Shown piece by piece: positions 1 through 5,885 of a DNA stretch of 5,885 nt. Under the pieces are notes generated by a model. The model was not told the DNA's origin, did no database searches, and saw nothing but the letters and a program-made list of their open reading frames with translations. The DNA lies in NCBI GenBank assembly GCA_023383735.1, contig JAHDYN010000137.1, positions 1 to 5,885 of the forward strand, read 5' to 3'. Numbering within the stretch: position 1 is the first letter of the stretch; the number at the start of each line of letters is the position of its first letter. The translations under genes were made by a program, and so were the position numbers. The DNA comes from Gammaproteobacteria bacterium. Its GTDB lineage: Bacteria; Pseudomonadota; Gammaproteobacteria; Steroidobacterales; GCA-2729495.

Positions 1-870
1 CAGCTGCCCATCGGAAGACAGGCGTGCGCGCGTGCAGGAACCACAGAAAGGTTCGGATACCGAGGAGATGAAGCCGACTTCACCGGCGCCGTCATCGAAC
101 TGGTAACGCTCGGCGACTTCCCCGTGATAGTTCGGCCGCACGGCCGTCAGCGGCCAGCGCGCGCTGATCAGCGCCAGCAGTTCACGCGAGGGCACGCAGT
201 CGCTCCGCTGCCAGTGATTGATGGTGCCCACATCCATGTACTCGATGAACCGCACGATCACGCCGGTGCCGCGATAACGCTCGACCAGATCGACGACCGT
301 GTGTTCGTTCACGCCACGCTTCACGACCGCATTGATCTTGATCGGCGTGAGTCCGGCAGTCAGGGCCGCCGCGATGCCATCGAGCACCTGCGCGACGCTG
401 CCGCGACCGCCGCTCATCTGCAGGAACACCTCCGGATCCAGCGAGTCGAGGCTCACCGTCACGCGCGACAGGCCGGCCGCCTTGAGCGCGGCTGCGTGCT
501 GGGCGAGCAGAATGCCGTTGGTGGTGAGCGCCACGTCATCGATGCCGGGCACGCGGCAGAGGTCGCCAACCAGGTCGGCGATACCCGGGCGCAGCAGCGG
601 TTCGCCGCCGGTAAGGCGCAGCTTGCGCACGCCGAGTCCGGCAAATATCTGCGCCAGCCGCATGATCTCCTCGAAGGACAGGCGCTCGCTGCTCTTGAGG
701 AACTCGAAATCCTTGTGGTACTTGTCCTCGGGCATGCAATAGGGGCAGCGGAAATTGCACCGGTCCATCACCGAGATGCGCAGATCCCGCAGCGGGCGAC
801 TGCGCCGGTCGAGCAGCTCAGCCGGCCCGCTGCCCGTATGCTGAACCATCGTGACGATCTTTTCTGTCAT
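1..870 (-). CDS. moaA: GTP 3',8-cyclase MoaA, 3' end beyond the window
   Basis: Radical-SAM enzyme that, in this family, converts GTP to (8S)-3',8-cyclo-7,8-dihydroguanosine 5'-triphosphate, the first step of Moco synthesis in the cytoplasm. The 290 visible residues run in one frame to the left edge; family members are usually about 320-340 residues, so roughly 30-50 are missing. The N-terminal [4Fe-4S]/SAM motif CNFRCPYC is at residues 38-45 (Cys38, Cys42, Cys45). The SAM-contacting LTGGEP is at 86-91, TTNG at 116-119 and SLDSL at 140-144. RFIEYMDVG lies at 207-215. The first two cysteines of the C-terminal cluster that binds GTP are in CGSC at 276-279; the third is expected just past the edge. 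The start is supported by GAGGAG (positions 879-884 on the opposite strand) eight bases upstream. It is transcribed away from the other Moco genes, across a shared 108-base region. No missing residue or frameshift was seen. Confidence 0.97.
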   Translation of the reverse strand, partial: MTEKIVTMVQHTGSGPAELLDRRSRPLRDLRISVMDRCNFRCPYCMPEDKYHKDFEFLKSSERLSFEEIMRLAQIFAGLGVRKLRLTGGEPLLRPGIADLVGDLCRVPGIDDVALTTNGILLAQHAAALKAAGLSRVTVSLDSLDPEVFLQMSGGRGSVAQVLDGIAAALTAGLTPIKINAVVKRGVNEHTVVDLVERYRGTGVIVRFIEYMDVGTINHWQRSDCVPSRELLALISARWPLTAVRPNYHGEVAERYQFDDGAGEVGFISSVSEPFCGSCTRARLSSDGQL

Positions 871-978
871 CTCATGCACTCCTCGAGCCGATGGTAGCAG
901 AGGCATCCGCCGCTGCTCGTCTATACTCACGGGGTAAGCACCTGCAGTCACCACCCTGTTCCCGCACCAGAGTCGATC
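871..978. promoter_or_regulatory. Divergent intergenic region between moaA and the oxidoreductase gene
   Basis: This 108-base gap must hold the promoter of leftward moaA and probably that of the rightward three-gene group. Reading rightward, TATACT at 922-927 resembles a sigma-70 -10 box. Reading leftward, the overlapping TATAGA (complement of 920-925) is a candidate -10 box for moaA. Neither has a convincing TTGACA-like -35 box at 16-18 bases, so both assignments rest on one hexamer each. If both are real the two promoters overlap almost fully and would compete or be jointly controlled. The ribosome binding site of moaA (GAGGAG) lies at 879-884. The gap is too short to hold a full Moco riboswitch together with a promoter. 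Confidence 0.4.
896..917. repeat. Short inverted repeat in the divergent promoter region
   Basis: AGCAGAGGC at 896-904 and GCCGCTGCT at 909-917 are inverted copies, with 8 of 9 positions paired and one A/G mismatch, around the four-base loop ATCC. It lies directly beside the overlapping -10 candidates at 920-927 and covers where a -35 box for the rightward genes would be. It could be an operator for a dimeric regulator or a hairpin in the moaA leader. In GC-rich DNA a stem of this size can also occur by chance, and no regulator family is recognisable from it. Confidence 0.3.
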
Positions 979-2007
979 ATGCCCGCGCGTACCGCTCCAG
1001 CCAGCCTGCCCGACACCATGCTGTGCATGGAGATTACCCAGCCGGGGCCACCGGACGTTATGCAGCCGTGCCGGCGCAGTGTGCCGAAAGCGCAGTCCGG
1101 CGAGGTCCTGCTCCGGGTTGTCGCAGCGGGCGTCAACCGGCCCGACTGCCTGCAGCGCAGCGGCAGCTATCCGCCGCCACCGGGCGCCTCCGACCTGCCG
1201 GGGCTCGAGGTCGCCGGCATCGTGGTCGCGACGGCAGGCGATGTCGACACACCCGTCGTCGGCGACCGCGTCTGTGCCCTCGTCTCCGGCGGCGGCTACG
1301 CCGAATACTGCACGGCGCCAGCCGTGCAGTGCCTGCCGGTACCCTCCACGCTGACCCTGATCGAAGCGGCCGCTGTTCCCGAGACTTTCTTCACGGTCTG
1401 GACCAATGTCTTCGAACGCGGCCGCCTGCAGCCCGGCGAAAGCCTGCTGGTACACGGCGGAGCCAGCGGCATCGGCACAACCGCCATCCAGCTCGGCACG
1501 GCTTTCGGGGCCCGCGTTTATGCCACAGTCGGCAACGCGGCGAAGCAGGCACTGTGCGAACGACTGGGCGCCATCCGGGCGATCAACTATCGCAGCGAGC
1601 GCTTCGTTGAAGTGATGTGCGAGCAGACCGGCAAGCACGGCGTCGACGTGATCCTGGACATCGTCGGCGCACCGTACTTCGCCGACAATGCCCGTCTGCT
1701 GGGCGACGACGGACGGCTGGTCATCATCGCCCTGCTCGGCGGCGCAAAGACCGAACTCAACCTCGGGCAGGTACTGATGAAACGCCTGACAGTCACCGGC
1801 TCCACACTGCGCAGCCGCCCGGTGGCCGAGAAGGGCCGGATCGCCCGCGCACTGGAGGCGCAGGTGTGGCCACTGCTGGAACGCCGGCAGGTCGCGCCGG
1901 TGATCCAGGACGTGCTGCCGCTGCATGCGGCTGCACAGACCCATCAGCGGCTGGAAGCCAACGAGGCGATGGGCAAACTCGTCCTGCGGGTCAGCGATGA
2001 ACTCTGA
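979..2007 (+). CDS. NAD(P)H quinone oxidoreductase, PIG3 family
   Basis: A 342-residue zinc-free member of the medium-chain dehydrogenase/reductase superfamily. It matches the PIG3 (TP53I3-like) branch, whose members reduce quinones with NADPH; the physiological substrate here is unknown. The N-terminal GroES-like domain carries the family block GVNRPDCLQRSG (51-62), YPPPPGAS (64-71) and GLEVAG (75-80). The nucleotide-binding Rossmann segment begins with LLVHGGASGIGTTAIQLG at 156-173. DVILDIVG (223-230) and the C-terminal GKLVLRV (332-338) are also typical. The start is uncertain. Homology proper begins near Met14 (position 1018), but an N-terminal LPDTM, here residues 10-14, is familiar in related proteins and favours 979. 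AGAG at 969-972 is only a weak ribosome binding site for it. Eighteen bases separate its stop from the XdhC-family gene, so the two are probably co-transcribed. No direct Moco role is known for this family. Confidence 0.9.
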   Translation: MPARTAPASLPDTMLCMEITQPGPPDVMQPCRRSVPKAQSGEVLLRVVAAGVNRPDCLQRSGSYPPPPGASDLPGLEVAGIVVATAGDVDTPVVGDRVCALVSGGGYAEYCTAPAVQCLPVPSTLTLIEAAAVPETFFTVWTNVFERGRLQPGESLLVHGGASGIGTTAIQLGTAFGARVYATVGNAAKQALCERLGAIRAINYRSERFVEVMCEQTGKHGVDVILDIVGAPYFADNARLLGDDGRLVIIALLGGAKTELNLGQVLMKRLTVTGSTLRSRPVAEKGRIARALEAQVWPLLERRQVAPVIQDVLPLHAAAQTHQRLEANEAMGKLVLRVSDEL

Positions 2008-2025
2008 ACGGCAACCGGAAGGCAC

Positions 2026-3102
2026 ATGAGCAGCAAGGCACTCCTGCAGCGCTTCGCCACCTGGCGCAGCACACAGCAGACGCTGGCGCTTGCGACCGTG
2101 ATCGAAACGGCCGGCTCGACCTACAGCAAGGCCGGCCACCGGATCCTGATCAGCGAATCGGGCGACTACCAGGGCCTGGTCAGCGGCGGCTGCCTCGAGG
2201 GCGACCTGGCAGCGCACGCCCGCAAGGTCATGAGCACCGGCATCGCCACCTGCGTCACCTATGACATGCGCGACGAGGCCGACGAGCTGTTCGGCCTCGG
2301 CGTGGGCTGCAACGGCCTGCTGCGGATACTGCTGCAGAGCCTGTCACCGGTCGATGACTACCAGCCCTTCACGGCGATCAGCGAAGTCCTGCTCGGCACC
2401 GAGACCGGTCTTTGCGGCGTGCTGGTCGAGAACCCGGCCGATCCGGGCCTCGCCGGCAAGAGCCTGGTGCTCACACCCAGCCACATGCAGCATACGGGGC
2501 TCAGCCCGGCGCTCACCGGCGCGCTGACCAGCCTGTGCATGACAGCCGGGCGCACGGCGGCCTTGCACCGGTTCACGCACGACGGACACACGCTGCAAGC
2601 CCTGCTGGCGCCGCTCCATCCCGTACCGCGACTGCTGGTGCTCGGCGCCGGACTCGACGCAATCCCGCTGGTGACGCTTGCCGATACGCTCGGCTGGCGT
2701 GTCAGCGTGGCCGATCACCGGCCCGCCTATCTGGCGCGCGAGGGCTTCGGCGCTGCCGAGCACACGCTGTGCGCGCCGGCAGCCGAACTCGCACAGCGGC
2801 TGCCGCTGGAAACCTTCTCGGCCGTGGTGGTGATGAGCCATCACCTCGCCACCGATCGCACCTATCTGCAGCAGCTGGCTGACAGTGGCATCCCCTACAT
2901 CGGGCTGCTCGGGCCGCAGGCGAGGCGCGAGCGCCTGCTGCAGGACCTGGGTGCAGCGGCGCAGGCGCTGCAGGGTCGCCTGCACGGCCCGGCCGGTCTC
3001 GACATCGGTGCCGATTCGCCGGAAACCATCGCGCTGTCGATACTCGCGCAGATCCAGGCGGTCAGTCCGCCCGCGGCCGAGCTGCGGAGTTCCACCTCAT
3101 GA
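2026..3102 (+). CDS. XdhC/CoxI-family molybdenum-cofactor maturation protein
   Basis: A 358-residue protein of the family that includes XdhC, CoxI, PaoD and E. coli YqeB. Studied members bind Moco, protect it during exchange of a terminal oxo for a sulfido ligand, and hand it to xanthine-dehydrogenase-type hydroxylases in the cytoplasm. The N-terminal XdhC_CoxI domain (about 10-105) shows ATVIETAGSTYSKAGHRILI at 23-42, LVSGGCLEGDL at 51-61 and GLGVGCNG at 90-97, with Cys56 and Cys95 in the usual conserved places. The C-terminal Rossmann-like XdhC_C domain begins at LLVLGAGLDA (203-212). It continues with VSVADHRP (226-233), VVVMSHHLATD (267-277), GLLGPQARRERLL (293-305) and GLDIGADSPETIALSI (324-339), so the protein is full length. 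GGAAGG at 2017-2022 is the likely ribosome binding site, although only three bases from the ATG. Its end overlaps moeA by ATGA. No xanthine or CO dehydrogenase gene is in view, so the client enzyme is unknown; I give no symbol for that reason. Confidence 0.92.
   Translation: MSSKALLQRFATWRSTQQTLALATVIETAGSTYSKAGHRILISESGDYQGLVSGGCLEGDLAAHARKVMSTGIATCVTYDMRDEADELFGLGVGCNGLLRILLQSLSPVDDYQPFTAISEVLLGTETGLCGVLVENPADPGLAGKSLVLTPSHMQHTGLSPALTGALTSLCMTAGRTAALHRFTHDGHTLQALLAPLHPVPRLLVLGAGLDAIPLVTLADTLGWRVSVADHRPAYLAREGFGAAEHTLCAPAAELAQRLPLETFSAVVVMSHHLATDRTYLQQLADSGIPYIGLLGPQARRERLLQDLGAAAQALQGRLHGPAGLDIGADSPETIALSILAQIQAVSPPAAELRSSTS
3086..3102 (+). promoter_or_regulatory. Ribosome binding site and ATGA overlap coupling the XdhC-family gene to moeA
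   Basis: The ATG of moeA (3099-3101) shares two bases with the TGA stop of the upstream gene (3100-3102). GGAG at 3086-3089 sits nine bases before the ATG, inside the upstream coding sequence. This fixes the moeA start and suggests that ribosomes finishing the first gene reinitiate on the second, giving linked amounts of the two proteins. Confidence 0.75.
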
Positions 3103-4325
3103 GCGAGCACGGCGCGCGGCGGCGCATTGATGTCGCCGAAGCGGCTGAACTGATCCTTGCGCGCATGCCCGACTGGGGCACCGTGCGCGTGCCGGTCGAC
3201 AGGGCGCATGGCGAAGTGCTGCGCCAGACCATCAACGCCGAGCGTGACCAGCCACCCTTCGACCGCGTCACCATGGACGGCATTGCGCTCCGCCATTCGG
3301 CAGTCGCGGCCGGCGTGCGCAGCTTCCGGGTAGCCGGCACCCAAGGCGCCGGTAGCGACCGTGTAAGCATCGACGATGCCGACAGCTGCGTCGCGATCAT
3401 GACCGGTGCGGCACTCCCGCCCGGCGTGGACACGGTGATTCCGGTCGAGCGCATCAGCCGTGTAGCCGACCGTGTGACACTCGAAGACGGCTATCAGCCA
3501 GTCGCCGGCCAGTTCATCCACCGCCATGCCTCCGACCACCCGCAGGGCACCGCACTGCTGCTGCCGGGCACCCTCATCGGCGCACCGGAGATGGCGATAC
3601 TGACCATCGGCGGTTCGGCCAGCGTGGAAATCGCCCGGCGCCCCTCGATTGCCGTGATCTCCACCGGCGATGAACTGGTCGATGTCGGCCAGCCGGTGGG
3701 CGCCAACCAGATCCGCTCGTCGAATGACCGCGCGATTGCGGGCGCGCTTGCTGCACGCGGCTTCAGGGACTCCACCCGCGTGCATCTGCCCGACGATCGC
3801 GAGGTGCTGGAGCGCGAACTCCGCCAGCTGCTGGCAGAAGAGGATGTGCTGATCCTGACCGGCGGCGTGTCGATGGGCGAATTCGACTACGTGCCGCAGG
3901 TACTGCTGGCGCTCGGCATGGAACTGGTGTTCCACAAGGTCCTGCAGCGCCCCGGCCTGCCGCTGTGGTTCGGCGTTTCACCCGAAGGCAAACCGGTGTT
4001 TGCGCTGCCGGGCAATCCCGTGTCGAGTCTCGTCTGCCTGGTGCGCTATGCGCTGCCCGGACTGATGCACGCGCTGCGTATCAACGACACGCCTGCGCCA
4101 GTCGTCGCACTGGCTGAAGAAGTGCGCTTTGCGCCGGACCTCACGTGCTTTCTACCGGTGACGCTCGAATACACCGCCGACGGACGCTGCCTCGCAACCC
4201 CGAAACAGACCAATACCTCGGGCGACTTCGCCGCGCTCGGCGGCACGGCGGGCTTTGTCGAACTGCCGCGCGGTACTTCCGTGTTTCCCGCCGGCTACGC
4301 GGCGCGATTCTTCAGCTGGTCGTAG
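3099..4325 (+). CDS. moeA: Molybdopterin molybdenumtransferase MoeA
   Basis: Inserts molybdate into adenylylated molybdopterin, the final core step of Moco synthesis; homologous to the E domain of gephyrin. At 408 residues it has the normal MoeA length. Domains in order: MoeA N-terminal region (about 10-175) with PPFDRVTMDGIAL at 52-64 and MTGAALPPGVDTVIPVE at 101-117; the molybdopterin-binding MoCF fold (about 184-320) with ISTGDEL at 187-193, NQIRSSN at 203-209, LTGGVSMGEFDYV at 253-265 and FALPGNPVSS at 301-310; then the MoeA C-terminal domain (about 335-405). Two variants stand out. FDRVTMDG replaces the FDNSAMDG-like form of E. coli MoeA while keeping the key Asp60. PGLP at 285-288 takes the place of bacterial PGKP; from memory gephyrin has the same leucine. 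No residue essential to the fold appears lost. The start is set by the ATGA overlap with the XdhC-family gene. The TAG stop lies inside the inverted repeat that follows. Confidence 0.95.
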   Translation: MSEHGARRRIDVAEAAELILARMPDWGTVRVPVDRAHGEVLRQTINAERDQPPFDRVTMDGIALRHSAVAAGVRSFRVAGTQGAGSDRVSIDDADSCVAIMTGAALPPGVDTVIPVERISRVADRVTLEDGYQPVAGQFIHRHASDHPQGTALLLPGTLIGAPEMAILTIGGSASVEIARRPSIAVISTGDELVDVGQPVGANQIRSSNDRAIAGALAARGFRDSTRVHLPDDREVLERELRQLLAEEDVLILTGGVSMGEFDYVPQVLLALGMELVFHKVLQRPGLPLWFGVSPEGKPVFALPGNPVSSLVCLVRYALPGLMHALRINDTPAPVVALAEEVRFAPDLTCFLPVTLEYTADGRCLATPKQTNTSGDFAALGGTAGFVELPRGTSVFPAGYAARFFSWS

Positions 4326-4380
4326 GAGCGCTTTCAGGCGCGATATCAGCCAGGCCAATCGCGACTGAAGGCGCTCCTAC
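4322..4380. repeat. REP-like inverted repeat between moeA and ald, possible two-way terminator
   Basis: Two 23-base arms (4322-4344 and 4358-4380) are inverted copies with 21 of 23 positions matching, around a 13-base loop. Each arm reads GTAGGAGCGC, then a TTCAG core, then CGCGAT. The mismatches are T4332 against G4370 (a G-U wobble in RNA) and G4338 against A4364. Each arm also has a small internal dyad (GCGC-N6-GCGC in the left arm), as in repetitive extragenic palindromes. GTAGGAGCG-headed repeats are common in Pseudomonas and Xanthomonadaceae genomes. The whole element resembles a paired-REP (REPIN-like) unit. It fills the gap between two convergent genes, and the TAG at the head of each arm is the stop codon of moeA and of ald. 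Transcripts from either side would fold into a strong hairpin that could stop transcription or protect the 3' ends, but no T-run follows, so it is not a standard intrinsic terminator. Confidence 0.8.
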
Positions 4381-5498
4381 AACGCTCCCAGCACGCGGCG
4401 CGGGTCGACGTAGTCGTGACCGAGCGCTTCGGCCACCGCCTCACAGCAAACCTTGCCTTCATGAATGTTCAGGCCGTCGAGCAGACCGGGATCATCGAGC
4501 AGCGCCTGACGGTAACCCTTGTCGGCCAGCGACAGCACATAGGGCAGCGTCGCGTTGTTGAGCGCAAAGGTGGAAGTGCGTGCAACCGCACCCGGCATGT
4601 TCGCCACACAGTAGTGCACCACACCTTCTTCGATGTAGGTGGGCTGCGAGTGGGTGGTCGGACGACTCGTTTCGAAACAACCACCCTGGTCGATCGCCAC
4701 ATCGACAACCACCGAACGATTGCGCATCCCGCGCACCATGGCACGACTCACCAGCCGGGGTGCCGCAGCGCCCGGCACCAGCACGGCACCGATCACCAGG
4801 TCGGCCTCGGCCACATAGTGCTCGATGCTTTCGACCGTCGAGTAGATGGTGTTCAGGCGGCCACCGAACTGGAAGTCGAGTTCCTTGAGGCGCGGCAGGG
4901 AGCGGTCGATGACGGTGACCTGCGCCTCCATGCCCATCGCCACACGGATCGCATTGGTGCCGACCACGCCGCCCCCGAGCACCACGACGTTGGCCGCCTT
5001 AACGCCCGGGACGCCGCCGAGCAGGATACCGGGACCACCGGCTTCGCGTTCGAGGCAGTGTGCACCGGCCTGCACCGCCATGCGTCCGGCCACTTCGCTC
5101 ATCGGCGAGAGCAGCGGCAGGCTGTGGTTCGGGCCGGTCACCGTCTCGTAACCGATGGCGATCACGCCGGACTTCAGCAGCATGCTGGTCTGTTGTGCAT
5201 CGGGCGCCAGGTGCAGATAGGTGAACAGCAGCTGACCGGGACGCAGCAGTGGAAACTCGACCGCCTGCAACTCCTTCACCTTCACGATCATCGCGGCCCG
5301 CGCATATACATCGGCAGCCGTCGCCGCAATCGTCGCGCCCGCGCCTGCGTAATCCTCGTCGTACATGCCGATGCCGACACCGGCCTTGCTCTGCACAAGC
5401 ACCTGGTGCCCGTGATGCACGAGTTCGCGCACGCTGGTCGGCGTCAGCCCGACGCGGTACTCGTCCTGTTTGATCTCGCCGGGTACGCCAATCAGCAT
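4377..5498 (-). CDS. ald: Alanine dehydrogenase
   Basis: NAD-dependent enzyme that reversibly deaminates L-alanine to pyruvate, ammonia and NADH in the cytoplasm; usually catabolic, and hexameric in studied members. The 373 residues match the family length. The start [10 protein letters not shown] and the substrate and catalytic residues known from the Mycobacterium tuberculosis enzyme fall at identical numbers: Arg15, Lys75 (in IVKVKE), His96 (in TYLHLAP) and Asp270 (in VDVAIDQGG). The NAD fold shows GGGVVG at 175-180 and Asp198 at the end of the next strand (VTVID), which favours NAD over NADP. NMPGAV is at 300-305 and NNATLPY at 314-320. The start is well supported: AGGAG (opposite strand, 5506-5510) lies seven bases upstream. 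It follows the mmsA end by 27 bases with no visible promoter between, so it is probably the second gene of that operon. Its stop codon is supplied by the right arm of the inverted repeat. Confidence 0.97.
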   Translation of the reverse strand: MLIGVPGEIKQDEYRVGLTPTSVRELVHHGHQVLVQSKAGVGIGMYDEDYAGAGATIAATAADVYARAAMIVKVKELQAVEFPLLRPGQLLFTYLHLAPDAQQTSMLLKSGVIAIGYETVTGPNHSLPLLSPMSEVAGRMAVQAGAHCLEREAGGPGILLGGVPGVKAANVVVLGGGVVGTNAIRVAMGMEAQVTVIDRSLPRLKELDFQFGGRLNTIYSTVESIEHYVAEADLVIGAVLVPGAAAPRLVSRAMVRGMRNRSVVVDVAIDQGGCFETSRPTTHSQPTYIEEGVVHYCVANMPGAVARTSTFALNNATLPYVLSLADKGYRQALLDDPGLLDGLNIHEGKVCCEAVAEALGHDYVDPRRVLGAL

Positions 5499-5525
5499 GC
5501 GAGCGCTCCTGATCGTCAGCGATGT

Positions 5526-5885
5526 TCAGAGGGTAGGCATGTCCAGGCCGTTATCCGTCACGTCCTGCGTCTGCGGCCAGCGCGAGGTGATGGTCTTGAG
5601 CTGCGTGAAAAAACGCACACCCTCGACGCCGTGGATATTGCTGTCGCCGAAGAACGAGCTCTTTCGCCCACCGAAACTGAAGAACGCGGCCGGCACCGGA
5701 ATCGGCACGTTGATGCCGACCATGCCGACATCCAGTTGCCGGGCGCACTCGCGTGCCAGCCGCCCGTCGCGGGTGAATATCGCCACCCCGTTGGCGAACT
5801 CGTGCGCTTTTACCAGCGCAAGCGCCTCGGCTGGCGTCGCCACCCGCACGATGACAAGCAGCGGCCCGAATATCTCCTCGCGCCC
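5526..5885 (-). CDS. mmsA: CoA-acylating (methyl)malonate-semialdehyde dehydrogenase, C-terminal part
   Basis: Only the last 119 residues are in view; the frame is open to the right edge and the true start lies beyond it. Family members are about 500 residues. The enzyme oxidises methylmalonate semialdehyde to propionyl-CoA (valine breakdown), or malonate semialdehyde to acetyl-CoA (beta-alanine breakdown), using NAD and CoA and releasing CO2. Visible marks are the aldehyde-dehydrogenase block EEIFGPLLVIVRV just inside the edge, then NGVAIFTRDG, and the MmsA signature VGMVGINVPIPVP followed by FFSFGGRKSSFFGD, GVRFF and TSRWP. The signature separates it from ordinary aldehyde dehydrogenases. 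Where many relatives have Trp-Lys after the glycines it has Arg-Lys. The catalytic cysteine and NAD-binding region are off the window. It lies 27 bases upstream of ald on the same strand. Whether the in vivo substrate is the methylated or plain semialdehyde cannot be told from this fragment. Confidence 0.93.
   Translation of the reverse strand, partial: GREEIFGPLLVIVRVATPAEALALVKAHEFANGVAIFTRDGRLARECARQLDVGMVGINVPIPVPAAFFSFGGRKSSFFGDSNIHGVEGVRFFTQLKTITSRWPQTQDVTDNGLDMPTL

Noticed and set aside
124..897. Long open frame on the plus strand opposite moaA
   Set aside because: It is the reverse-strand shadow of a clearly recognisable MoaA, is rich in Arg, Ala and His as expected for antisense of GC-rich codons, and resembles no protein I know.
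871..978. Moco riboswitch upstream of moaA
   Set aside because: The known Moco RNA element is well over 100 bases and highly structured. This 108-base gap must also hold the promoters, and only one short imperfect hairpin is visible.
2895..3935. 346-codon open frame on the minus strand spanning the XdhC-family/moeA junction
   Set aside because: Both plus-strand genes here are fully supported by family motifs. The antisense translation shows no recognisable motif, and its length is explained by scarce stop codons in GC-rich DNA.
4322..4380. CRISPR repeat, insertion-sequence end or attachment site
   Set aside because: There are only two arms in inverted orientation with a 13-base loop, no regular repeat-spacer series, no transposase or integrase gene and no target-site duplication.
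5501..5510. GAGCGCTCCT ahead of ald, resembling the head of the inverted-repeat arm
   Set aside because: Only about eight bases match (AGGAGCGC read leftward), and they are explained by the AGGAG ribosome binding site of ald; the rest of the arm is absent.
5526..5849. A separate 107-residue protein starting at the GTG at 5849-5847
   Set aside because: The same frame continues upstream to the window edge with the conserved aldehyde-dehydrogenase block EEIFGP, so the GTG is an internal valine codon of mmsA.

Overview
The window is a compact, GC-rich stretch of bacterial chromosome with five complete or nearly complete metabolic genes, one partial gene at each edge, almost no intergenic space and no sign of mobile genes. 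GC-rich third codon positions, the protein variants and a GTAGGAGCG-type palindromic repeat (a style common in Pseudomonas, Xanthomonadaceae and relatives) suggest a gammaproteobacterium. I cannot fix the genus.

Left part, positions 1-4325: a molybdenum-cofactor (Moco) locus arranged divergently. moaA, whose product starts Moco synthesis from GTP, runs leftward off the edge. From a shared 108-base region (871-978) three genes run rightward: a PIG3-type NAD(P)H quinone oxidoreductase, an XdhC/CoxI-family Moco-maturation protein, and a MoeA-type molybdenum insertase. The last two overlap by ATGA and are probably translationally coupled. MoeA completes Moco by inserting molybdate. XdhC-family proteins then bind and protect the cofactor and help deliver its sulfurated form to xanthine-dehydrogenase/CO-dehydrogenase-type hydroxylases. 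No molybdoenzyme is in view. The oxidoreductase has no known Moco role and may simply share the transcript.

Positions 4322-4380 hold an imperfect inverted repeat between the convergent genes moeA and ald. Each arm begins with GTAG, and that TAG is the stop codon of the gene running into it, on both sides.

Right part, positions 4377-5885: two leftward genes 27 bases apart, the 3' end of a CoA-acylating (methyl)malonate-semialdehyde dehydrogenase gene (mmsA) followed by a complete alanine dehydrogenase gene (ald). This pair fits catabolism of beta-alanine or valine-type amino acids, with Ald returning transaminase-derived L-alanine to pyruvate.

I found no convincingly new system. The most notable features are the stop-codon-donating repeat and the gene groupings. 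No tRNA, rRNA, CRISPR array or insertion sequence was seen, and no intergenic stretch exceeds 300 bases.
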